5,265 nt of DNA from Streptosporangiaceae bacterium. Lineage in GTDB: Bacteria > Actinomycetota > Actinomycetes > Streptosporangiales > Streptosporangiaceae. The DNA is taken from the NCBI GenBank assembly GCA_030043395.1, contig JASHXW010000345.1, positions 1-5,265 on the forward strand. Reading direction: 5' to 3'. The position numbers were made by a program, and so were the translations under genes. Under the pieces are notes generated by a model. That model saw only the letters and a list, made by a program, of their open reading frames with translations, was not told the DNA's origin and did no database searches. The stretch's first letter is position 1. Each line of letters starts with the position of its first letter. Below are positions 1 to 4,674 of the stretch, piece after piece.

Positions 1-439
1 AGAGCTGTGCAACGACCCGCGCCCAGCGGCTGATGCTCGGCAGCCAGCAGAGCGCTCCGATTCCGGTGAAGACGAAGTCGAAAGCCTCCTTGCCGGCAGC
101 GGCAGGAGCCTCGTACAGGTCGGACTCGACGAAGGCGGCGTCGGCACCCGTCGCCTCCGCGAGCGCCCGCGCCTGCTCGATGGCCGGAGCGGAGAAGTCG
201 ACGCCGGTCATCGACGCGCCGAGCCTGGCCAGTGAGATCGTGTCGGTGCCGATGTGGCACTGGAGGTGCACGCCTTTCAGGCCAGCGACACTGCCAAGCC
301 TGGGCAGGTCAAACCGGACGACGTCGCTCAGAAAGGACGGGTCAGTGCGGAACCTCTGCACGGCGTAGTCCTCCGACGCCGCGTGCGCAGAGACACGCTC
401 GTCCCAGTTCGCTTTATTTACCGCTCCGTAGTACTCCAT
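1..439 (-). CDS. Class I SAM-dependent methyltransferase, C-terminus off the left edge
   Basis: Read from the complement, this opens with MEYYGAVNKANWDERV and gives 146 residues with no stop before the window edge. The family is usually around 260-280 residues (from memory), so roughly half is present. It is a Rossmann-type methyltransferase that would transfer a methyl group from S-adenosylmethionine to an unknown acceptor. The SAM-binding loop is GVHLQCHIGTDT (residues 56-67), followed by the strand-2 acidic residue D81 in TGVDFS, the adenine-contact region VESD (104-107), and the strand-4 segment FDFVFTGIGALCWL (120-133). The loop has QCHIG in place of the textbook GxGxG, which I recall as usual in this actinobacterial subfamily. 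Two ATGs are in frame, ending at 437 and 443. The one starting at 439 has AGGG eight bases upstream, while the earlier one has it only two bases away, so 439 is preferred. It is divergent from the AIM24-family gene. The substrate cannot be inferred. Confidence 0.88.
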   Translation of the reverse strand, partial: MEYYGAVNKANWDERVSAHAASEDYAVQRFRTDPSFLSDVVRFDLPRLGSVAGLKGVHLQCHIGTDTISLARLGASMTGVDFSAPAIEQARALAEATGADAAFVESDLYEAPAAAGKEAFDFVFTGIGALCWLPSISRWARVVAQL

Positions 440-507
440 GCCCATATCCCTGGCTAGCCTTAGTCGTTAGTCGGCGCTGCCACAGTGAAATCGAGAGGCT
501 CTCGCCC
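440..507. promoter_or_regulatory. Divergent intergenic region with a tandem TTAGTCG repeat
   Basis: These 68 bases separate the divergent starts of the methyltransferase and the AIM24-family gene, so both promoters should lie here or extend into the neighbouring genes. The heptamer TTAGTCG occurs twice head-to-tail at 460-466 and 467-473. I could not find a convincing -35/-10 pair in either direction. A role of the repeat as a regulator-binding site is inference only. Confidence 0.4.
493..498 (+). promoter_or_regulatory. Ribosome binding site GAGAGG deciding the AIM24-family GTG start
   Basis: GAGAGG ends nine bases before the GTG at 508. A second, weaker candidate (AAGGG at 523-527) lies seven bases before an in-frame ATG at 535. 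Family alignment favours 508, because related proteins as I recall them begin with M-Q-x-x-I-x-G-[ST]-T-M before the first conserved strand. Confidence 0.6.
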
Positions 508-1272
508 GTGCAAGCCAATATCAAGGGCTCCACCATGCCCACATTGGAAGTAACGCTTGATCAGGGTGACTCCGTGGTCACCCCGCACGCCGAGCTGGTC
601 TGGATGACCACGACCATGCGGATGTCGCAGACGATGAGCGGCGGCGGGCAGGGTGGCGGTGCCGGCTTCATGGGCGGCCTGAAGCGCATGCTTGGCGGCG
701 CTGGCCTGTTCCTGACCAGGTACGACGGTCCCGGCCTGGTCACCTTCGCCGCGAAGTTCCCCGGCTCCATCCTCCCGGTCCAGGTGGGTGACGGCCAGTC
801 CTTCCTGGTGCACAAGCATGGCTGGCTGTGCGGCACTCCCGGCATCACGGCGAGCGTCGGGCTGCAGCAGAGCTTCCGCGGCGGGATCTATGGCGGCGAG
901 GGCTTCATCCTGCAGAAGCTGGACGGCGAGGGCACTGCGTGGATCGAGCTCAGCGGCGAGGTGACGACCTACAACCTGCCCGCAGGCGAGACGATGCTCG
1001 CCCACCCTGGCCACATCGGGATGTTCCAGGCGAGCGTGCAGTTCTCGGTTACCCGGATGCAGGGCATCGCGAACATGGCCTTCGGCGGCGACGGGCTGCA
1101 CCTGGTGGCGCTGACCGGCCCGGGCACCGTGTGGCTGCAGTCCATGCCGCTGCCGCTGCTCGCCGAAGCGATCGCCCCGTACATGTCGCAGGACTCGGGC
1201 CAGGAGGCCGTCGGCGGCGGCATGGCAGGTGGAGCCGCCGGCGGGATGCTCGGCGACTTCCTTCGTGGCTGA
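508..1272 (+). CDS. AIM24 family (TIGR00266) protein
   Basis: This 254-residue protein belongs to the AIM24/TIGR00266 family, a conserved beta-rich fold whose biochemical role in bacteria is not established; the yeast namesake is a mitochondrial protein. In order it shows the opening MQANIKGSTMPTLEVTLDQG (1-20), the W32-M33 pair, a glycine-rich loop (about 44-53) leading into GGLKRMLGGAGLF (56-68), the repeated beta-strand core with GGEGFILQKL around residue 130, and the C-terminal block FGGDGLHLVALTGPGTVWLQ (192-211) followed by SMP. The last 20 or so residues are a Gly/Ala/Met-rich tail (GGGMAGGAAGGMLGDFLRG). There is no signal peptide and no clear membrane segment, so it is probably cytoplasmic. 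The GTG start at 508 is chosen from its Shine-Dalgarno and family alignment. The frame stays open upstream to an ATG at 232, but that stretch lies over the methyltransferase gene and is not coding. It appears to be monocistronic, with hairpins downstream. The family call is firm; the function is unknown. Confidence 0.9.
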   Translation: MQANIKGSTMPTLEVTLDQGDSVVTPHAELVWMTTTMRMSQTMSGGGQGGGAGFMGGLKRMLGGAGLFLTRYDGPGLVTFAAKFPGSILPVQVGDGQSFLVHKHGWLCGTPGITASVGLQQSFRGGIYGGEGFILQKLDGEGTAWIELSGEVTTYNLPAGETMLAHPGHIGMFQASVQFSVTRMQGIANMAFGGDGLHLVALTGPGTVWLQSMPLPLLAEAIAPYMSQDSGQEAVGGGMAGGAAGGMLGDFLRG

Positions 1273-1305
1273 CCCTGCGGGGCTGGGAGACAGGGCGGCG
1301 GCGCC

Positions 1306-1353
1306 GAATCGATTCAGCGGCAGATCCCAGCGGAGCGTCGCGGTCCGCGGACC
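1306..1353. repeat. Two short perfect palindromes and a CAGCGG direct repeat
   Basis: GAATCGATTC (1306-1315) and GGTCCGCGGACC (1342-1353) are each perfectly self-complementary, with no loop. Between them CAGCGG occurs twice, at 1315-1320 and 1328-1333, 13 bases apart, and returns at 1408-1413. Loop-free palindromes look more like protein-binding or restriction sites than RNA hairpins, but short palindromes also arise by chance. No function is assigned. Confidence 0.4.
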
Positions 1354-1376
1354 ATCCATCGCCGCCCTGCTCCCAC

Positions 1377-1437
1377 GGCCACATGACCCCCGCACATGTG
1401 GCCCGGCCAGCGGCATGCCCCGTGCGGTCCGCCGCTG
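1377..1437 (+). terminator. Tandem hairpins, candidate terminator of the AIM24-family gene
   Basis: The first hairpin has perfect 9-bp arms, GGCCACATG (1377-1385) and CATGTGGCC (1395-1403), around a 9-base loop. The second, starting four bases later, pairs CAGCGGC (1408-1414) with GCCGCTG (1431-1437) over a 16-base loop. There is no U-tract, which is common for actinobacterial terminators. They lie 105 bases past the AIM24-family stop and about 100 bases before the carbonic anhydrase start. That fits termination, but transcript processing or an attenuator cannot be excluded. Confidence 0.5.
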
Positions 1438-1469
1438 AGCCAGCGCTCTGGTGATGCCCCGCCGAGAAC

Positions 1470-1524
1470 TAAGGTCACTACCGGCGATGGTCAAATTCTG
1501 ACAAAAGATGACCGGCCACTGACA
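1470..1524 (+). promoter_or_regulatory. Upstream region of carbonic anhydrase with GGTCA/TGAC half-sites
   Basis: Within about 50 bases there are GGTCA at 1473 and 1489 (16 apart) and inverted TGAC at 1499, TGACC at 1509 and TGAC at 1520. Two dyads stand out: GTCA-N5-TGAC (1490-1502) and GGTCA-N15-TGACC (1489-1513). TAAGGT at 1470-1475 fits the loose actinobacterial -10 pattern TAnnnT, but no good -35 box accompanies it. The cluster may be an operator for the carbonic anhydrase gene. This is inference from pattern only. Confidence 0.35.
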
Positions 1525-1527
1525 ATC

Positions 1528-1533
1528 GAGAGG
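1528..1533 (+). promoter_or_regulatory. Ribosome binding site GAGAGG for the carbonic anhydrase GTG start
   Basis: GAGAGG ends seven bases before the GTG at 1541. An ATG at 1534, directly after it, is in another frame and is too close to be used, so the GTG is the start. Confidence 0.7.
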
Positions 1534-1540
1534 ATGAGCC

Positions 1541-2029
1541 GTGTCGGCAACCGATGACCTGATCGTGAACAACCGGCGCTATGCCGAGTCGTTCGCCGCC
1601 GAGCCCGCTGGCAAGCCGTCCCGTGCGGTAGCCGTCGTCGCGTGCATGGACGCCAGGATGGACGTCTATGCGCTGCTCGGCCTTGCCCCTGGCGAAGCGC
1701 ACGTGTTCCGCAACGCCGGAGGCGCGGTGACCGAGGATGCGCTCAGGTCGCTCACCGTCAGCCAGCGCCACCTCGGCACGACCGAGGTCGTCCTGATCCA
1801 CCACACCAAATGCGGCATGCAGACCTTCACCGACGACGGATTCAAGGCTGAAGTCGTCGCTGAGACCGGCATCAGGCCGGCCTGGGCCACCGAGGCGTTC
1901 ACCGACGTCGATGCTGACGTGCGGCAGTCGATCGCGCGGGTGCAGGCGTGCCCGTTCCTGCCGCACCGGGACTCGGTCCGCGGCTTCGTCTATGACGTCA
2001 GCACCGGCCTGCTGCGCGAGGTGAGCTAG
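1541..2029 (+). CDS. Beta-class carbonic anhydrase (Rv1284-like)
   Basis: This 162-residue zinc enzyme interconverts CO2 and bicarbonate and supplies bicarbonate to carboxylases in the cytoplasm. The beta-class active site is complete: ACMDARMD (34-41) gives zinc ligand C35 and the catalytic D37-R39 pair, and HHTKCGM (87-93) gives zinc ligands H88 and C91. RNAGG (57-61) and the TFTDDGF stretch starting at residue 95 are also family hallmarks. Length and sequence resemble Mycobacterium tuberculosis Rv1284 (CanA, about 163 residues), a compact form lacking the long N-terminal helices of plant-type enzymes; that comparison is from memory. The GTG start has GAGAGG seven bases upstream. The gene stands alone, with a half-site cluster upstream and a convergent PAC2 gene downstream. 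No residue expected for activity is missing. Confidence 0.95.
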   Translation: MSATDDLIVNNRRYAESFAAEPAGKPSRAVAVVACMDARMDVYALLGLAPGEAHVFRNAGGAVTEDALRSLTVSQRHLGTTEVVLIHHTKCGMQTFTDDGFKAEVVAETGIRPAWATEAFTDVDADVRQSIARVQACPFLPHRDSVRGFVYDVSTGLLREVS

Positions 2030-2084
2030 GCGACCGCGCCTCCTGGGCGATCTCGCATCCGCCGGCGCGCCGAGGGCTCTGGCG
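2030..2084. other. Convergent intergenic gap, no clear terminator
   Basis: These 55 bases separate the stop codons of the carbonic anhydrase and PAC2 genes, where a bidirectional terminator would be expected. The only perfect dyad is CGGCGCGCCG (2063-2072), which has no loop. Short 4-5 bp stems compete nearby, and none is convincing. Confidence 0.4.
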
Positions 2085-3011
2085 TCAGGAGATGTTGTCG
2101 GTTCCCTCGGAGCCGAATTGCTGCTGCTCGGCGAGGAACTTCTCGAACTGGGCGCCAAGCTCATCGGCCGTGGGCATGTTCTCTGGCTGGGCAAGCAGGT
2201 CCTGGTGCTCGGCCGTGAACGCGTCGTACTGCTCCTCGAGCGACCTGACCACCTCGGTGACTTCCTCGGAGCCTTCGACTTGCCTGGTGATCTCGGCGTC
2301 GGTGAGCTGCGCGGCCTCCTGCAGGGACTCAGCGGGAATCTGGAGGCCGGTTGCTCGCTCGAGCGCCGTGAGCAGCGTGATGGCCGCGGCCGGGTAGGAC
2401 GCGTGCGCGAGGTAATGCGGCACGTGGACGGCGAACCCGATCGCCGGCCGGCTGGCTTCACCCATCCGGTACTCGATCAGTGCAGTCGCACTGCCGGGCA
2501 CCTGGAGCCGGTCCACGAGCGAGCGGTAGCTCTCGACCAGCTCGGGCTTGGTGGCGTGTCCGGTGATGCCCAGTGGCCTGGTGTGCGGCACGCCCATCGG
2601 GATGCCGTGGAAGCTGGCGGCGAGCCGGACGTGCAGCCGTGCGGAGAGCGCCAGGACAGCCGCGCTGAACGCTTCCCACTCGCGGTCCGGTTCCAGGCCG
2701 TTGAGCAGCAGGAACTGGGTTCCCGCCGCGTCGGTGACCAGATGCAGGACCGTCTCGGGCATGTCGATGCTCTCCCAGTGGTCCTTGGTGAAGATCATCG
2801 TGGGTCGCCGCGACCGGTAGTCGGTGAGCGTGTCGACGTCGAATCTGGCGACTTCGCTGTGCTCGAGCGTGGACAGCATGTGCGTGACAACCTGGCGCCC
2901 GGCGCCGCCCGCGTCCACGAACCCGTCCAGGTAGTACAACATGACTGGCTCGGAGCCCAACTCGAGCGCGTCAGCGCTCATCTGATAGAGCTCCCCGGGA
3001 TCGCGCGCCAC
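2085..3011 (-). CDS. PAC2 family (proteasome assembly chaperone-like) protein
   Basis: This 308-residue protein belongs to the PAC2 family. Its members are related to eukaryotic proteasome assembly chaperone 2, and actinobacteria commonly carry one or two; the bacterial role is not established. Visible family features are VMLYYLDGFVDAGGAGRQV (23-41), FDVDTLTDYRSRRPTM (57-72), LLLNGLEPDREWEAF (101-115) and the FHGIPMGVPHTRP block (134-146). The C-terminal 60 or so residues are rich in Glu and Gln and probably helical or coiled-coil (SLEEQYDAFTAEHQDLL, EKFLAEQQQF). There is no signal peptide or membrane segment. The GTG start at 3011 has a consensus AGGAGG eight bases upstream, and the following ARDPGELYQ matches where family members begin. 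The frame is open to an ATG at 3134, but that 41-codon stretch has much lower third-position GC and overlaps the regulator gene. It lies 97 bases downstream of that regulator on the same strand, so co-transcription is possible. Confidence 0.9.
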   Translation of the reverse strand: MARDPGELYQMSADALELGSEPVMLYYLDGFVDAGGAGRQVVTHMLSTLEHSEVARFDVDTLTDYRSRRPTMIFTKDHWESIDMPETVLHLVTDAAGTQFLLLNGLEPDREWEAFSAAVLALSARLHVRLAASFHGIPMGVPHTRPLGITGHATKPELVESYRSLVDRLQVPGSATALIEYRMGEASRPAIGFAVHVPHYLAHASYPAAAITLLTALERATGLQIPAESLQEAAQLTDAEITRQVEGSEEVTEVVRSLEEQYDAFTAEHQDLLAQPENMPTADELGAQFEKFLAEQQQFGSEGTDNIS

Positions 3012-3109
3012 GTTGGCAGCCTCCTCAGCCGTAACTTCACTACAAGTCTTACCAACGTACGGCCAGGATTCGTCCATACCGCATTCGAGATGGCAAATCT
3101 CCGCCTCGG
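3012..3109 (-). other. Gap between regulator and PAC2 genes
   Basis: These 98 bases hold the PAC2 ribosome binding site. A weak TTGCCA ... ACGAAT pair with 17-base spacing is visible on the minus strand, at about 3093-3088 and 3070-3065, and is too poor to call a promoter. I see no strong hairpin. The gap may therefore be an internal spacer of a two-gene transcript or carry a separate promoter. Confidence 0.3.
3020..3025 (-). promoter_or_regulatory. Consensus Shine-Dalgarno deciding the PAC2 start
   Basis: The complement reads AGGAGG, followed by eight bases and then GTG at 3011. It is the strongest ribosome binding site in the window, and it rules against the longer start at 3134. Confidence 0.8.
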
Positions 3110-3604
3110 TCAGTGGCGCCTGGCTTCCCGCCATCTGGCCAGCATGGCCGGGACCTCCGCGCTCACGAACTCGAAGAACTGTACCGAATCGGCCATTCTC
3201 GCTCCTGCCGGACTGGCTGGTCCGAGCAGGTCGACGCCGTCACGCAGGATGGCGCTCCAGCGAGCCATCACCCGGTCCTGGCCCGTGACGACTTGCTGCC
3301 AGACGTCGTCGGGCACCTGGTAATGATGGCGGCGCGACCCTGGCGCGCCTTGCCTGCTGATCATGCCGACGCTGGTCAGGTACCGGACGCCGCCGGAGAC
3401 AGCGGCAGGGCTGGCCTGCAGCCGCTCTGCGAGCTCGGACGCGGTCATGCTGCCCGTGTCCGAGGTAAGCAGCGCCGCGAAGACGCGGGACGGCATGCGC
3501 GGTATGCCACCATCGGTCAGCGCCGCGGCGAACCTCTCGACGAAGCTGGCCACGGCGTCGTCATCACGTCCGGCGACCCAGCCGGTCTCACGCTCCGCAG
3601 CCAC
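3110..3604 (-). CDS. MarR/GbsR-like winged-helix transcriptional regulator
   Basis: This 164-residue protein carries a winged helix-turn-helix of the MarR/GbsR type. The helix PSRVFAALLTSD (38-49) precedes the HTH MTASELAERLQASPAAVSGG (53-72), with recognition helix about 65-77. The wing is ISRQGAPGSRRHHYQV (82-97), with a basic turn RRHH. The N-terminal helix (about 16-30) and the C-terminal half (about 98-164) are helical and should form the dimer interface and ligand pocket, as in MarR proteins. The GTG start at 3604 has a GGGGG run ending six bases upstream. It is divergent from an ABC exporter operon, the usual arrangement for a local repressor of efflux genes. A candidate operator lies in the shared gap at 3660-3677. 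The inducer is unknown. Repression of the exporter and of itself is inferred from position, not seen directly. Confidence 0.88.
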   Translation of the reverse strand: MAAERETGWVAGRDDDAVASFVERFAAALTDGGIPRMPSRVFAALLTSDTGSMTASELAERLQASPAAVSGGVRYLTSVGMISRQGAPGSRRHHYQVPDDVWQQVVTGQDRVMARWSAILRDGVDLLGPASPAGARMADSVQFFEFVSAEVPAMLARWREARRH

Positions 3605-3637
3605 TCGTCACCCCCTGCGCCCTAGTTTGCCAGACTC

Positions 3638-3643
3638 ATATTA
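3638..3643 (-). promoter_or_regulatory. Candidate -10 box of the regulator gene
   Basis: The complement reads TAATAT, five of six matches to TATAAT. CTGAAA (complement of 3660-3665), 16 bases upstream, serves as a 4/6 -35 box. Transcription would start near 3631 and give a 27-base leader containing the ribosome binding site. Confidence 0.5.
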
Positions 3644-3659
3644 GTTTTTCGTTAGCAAC

Positions 3660-3677
3660 TTTCAGAGATTTGTGAAA
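3660..3677. promoter_or_regulatory. Candidate operator of the divergent regulator/exporter pair
   Basis: This is an 18-bp imperfect dyad with outer arms TTTCA and TGAAA perfectly inverted around eight bases; seven of nine base pairs match overall. Its length suits a MarR-family dimer. It covers the putative -35 boxes in both directions (3660-3665 leftward, 3661-3666 rightward), so a bound repressor could block both. Related sequence flanks it: CTAGTTT at 3622-3628 is inverted as AAACTAG at 3675-3681, and TAGTTT recurs at 3642-3647. Confidence 0.45.
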
Positions 3678-3683
3678 CTAGTG

Positions 3684-3689
3684 TAGTCT
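3684..3689 (+). promoter_or_regulatory. Candidate -10 box of the ABC exporter operon
   Basis: TAGTCT fits the actinobacterial pattern TAnnnT. TTCAGA at 3661-3666 lies 17 bases upstream and matches four of six positions of TTGACA. Transcription would begin at about 3696-3697, on the ATG itself. An alternative hexamer, TAGTGT at 3679-3684, would start the RNA only five or so bases earlier. Confidence 0.5.
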
Positions 3690-3696
3690 CCGAATC

Positions 3697-4674
3697 ATGA
3701 CTGTGGCAATTGACGTGGCCGGCCTGCGGAAGGCCTATGGCAAGACGGTCGCGCTTGACGGACTCGACCTCAGCGTCCAGCAAGGGGAAGTACACGGGTT
3801 CCTCGGACCTAATGGGGCGGGCAAGACCACCACGATCAGGATCCTCCTTGGCCTGCTGAGGGCCGACGGCGGAACCGCGCGCCTGCTCGGCGCCGATCCG
3901 TGGGCCGACGCCACAAGCCTGCACCGCCGGCTTGCCTACGTGCCCGGTGACGTCAGCCTCTGGCCGAATTTCACCGGCGGCGAGGTCATCGACTTGCTTG
4001 GCCGGCTGCGCGGCGGGCTCGACGAGTCACGCCGCACGAGCCTGCTCGAGCGCTTCGAGCTCGATCCCACGGTCAAGGCTCGGGCGTACTCCAAGGGCAA
4101 CAAGCAGAAGGTCGCGCTGATCGCAGCCCTCGCTTCCGACGTCGAACTGCTACTGCTCGACGAGCCGACGGCGGGTCTCGACCCGCTGATGGAGGCCGCA
4201 TTCCGAACCTGCATCGAGGAGGAGCGCCATAGCGGCCGCACGGTGCTGCTGTCCAGCCACATCCTGTCCGAGGTCGAGGCCCTGTGCGACCGGGTCACCA
4301 TCATCCGGCGCGGACGGACCGTGGAGACCGGGAGCCTCGCCGACCTGCGGCACCTGACCAGGACGTCGGTCTCGGCCGAGCTGGCGGGCCCGCCGAGCGG
4401 CCTTGACCAGGTGCCCGGCTTGCATGGGCTTGACGTCGAGGGCGATCGCGTGCGCTGCGAGGTGGACTCGGACAAGCTCGACGGCCTCTTGCGGGCACTG
4501 ACAGCGGTCGGCGTGCGGAGCCTGACCAGCCAGCCGCCCACGCTGGAAGAGCTGTTCCTTCGGCACTATGCCGACGACGGCGGCGCAGGCGAGGCTGACG
4601 ACGGTTCCGACGCAGGCGACGTGGGCGCCGGCGGCGACGCTGGCGCGGCCGAGCCGGACGGGGTGCGGGCGTGA
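3697..4674 (+). CDS. ABC exporter ATP-binding protein (TnrB2/CcmA-like)
   Basis: This 325-residue ATPase powers the membrane protein encoded directly downstream. It has Walker [10 protein letters not shown] (37-45), signature SKGNKQK (132-138) in place of LSGGQ, Walker B LLLLDEP (151-157) with catalytic E156, D-loop GLDP (160-163) and switch histidine H188 in SSHILSEVE. The usual Q-loop glutamine is replaced: the segment reads [17 protein letters not shown] (80-96), which I recall as typical of this drug/polyketide exporter subfamily. A C-terminal domain of about 90 residues ends at [11 protein letters not shown] (281-291), the standard end for such ATPases. Residues 292-325 form an extra Asp/Gly/Ala-rich tail with ten acidic and one basic residue. 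The ATG has no Shine-Dalgarno, which suggests a leaderless mRNA. The gene overlaps the permease by four bases, implying translational coupling. The transported substrate is unknown. Confidence 0.93.
   Translation: MTVAIDVAGLRKAYGKTVALDGLDLSVQQGEVHGFLGPNGAGKTTTIRILLGLLRADGGTARLLGADPWADATSLHRRLAYVPGDVSLWPNFTGGEVIDLLGRLRGGLDESRRTSLLERFELDPTVKARAYSKGNKQKVALIAALASDVELLLLDEPTAGLDPLMEAAFRTCIEEERHSGRTVLLSSHILSEVEALCDRVTIIRRGRTVETGSLADLRHLTRTSVSAELAGPPSGLDQVPGLHGLDVEGDRVRCEVDSDKLDGLLRALTAVGVRSLTSQPPTLEELFLRHYADDGGAGEADDGSDAGDVGAGGDAGAAEPDGVRA
4568..4672 (+). repeat. Low-complexity acidic coding stretch at the end of the ATPase
   Basis: The sequence is built from imperfect GAC/GGC/GCN triplets, with near-repeats of GGCGCAGGCGA and GACGCAGGCGA, and encodes the Asp/Gly/Ala tail after the conserved RHY. 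It probably expanded by slippage and is likely disordered in the protein. Confidence 0.6.

Noticed and set aside
232..507. N-terminal extension of the AIM24-family protein
   Set aside because: The frame is open but overlaps the divergent methyltransferase and the promoter gap. The encoded sequence is Arg/Cys-rich with no homology pattern, and a good ribosome binding site precedes the GTG at 508.
460..1572. Long open frame on the minus strand (370 codons)
   Set aside because: It lies antisense to the AIM24-family gene, whose protein matches a known family. The predicted protein has no recognisable domain and is rich in Arg/Ala/Gly as expected of a high-GC shadow frame.
2063..2072. CGGCGCGCCG palindrome as a bidirectional terminator
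   Set aside because: It has no loop-forming bases and no U-tract, and is as likely as not by chance in DNA of this GC content.
1478..2461. Minus-strand open frame of 327 codons
   Set aside because: It covers the carbonic anhydrase in antisense and the PAC2 gene in another frame. Its start is a Ser/Arg/Pro-rich low-complexity stretch typical of wrong-frame translation.
2118..3323. Long open frame on the plus strand (401 codons)
   Set aside because: It is antisense to the PAC2 gene and runs on into the regulator gene. It shows no domain and is a codon-bias artefact.
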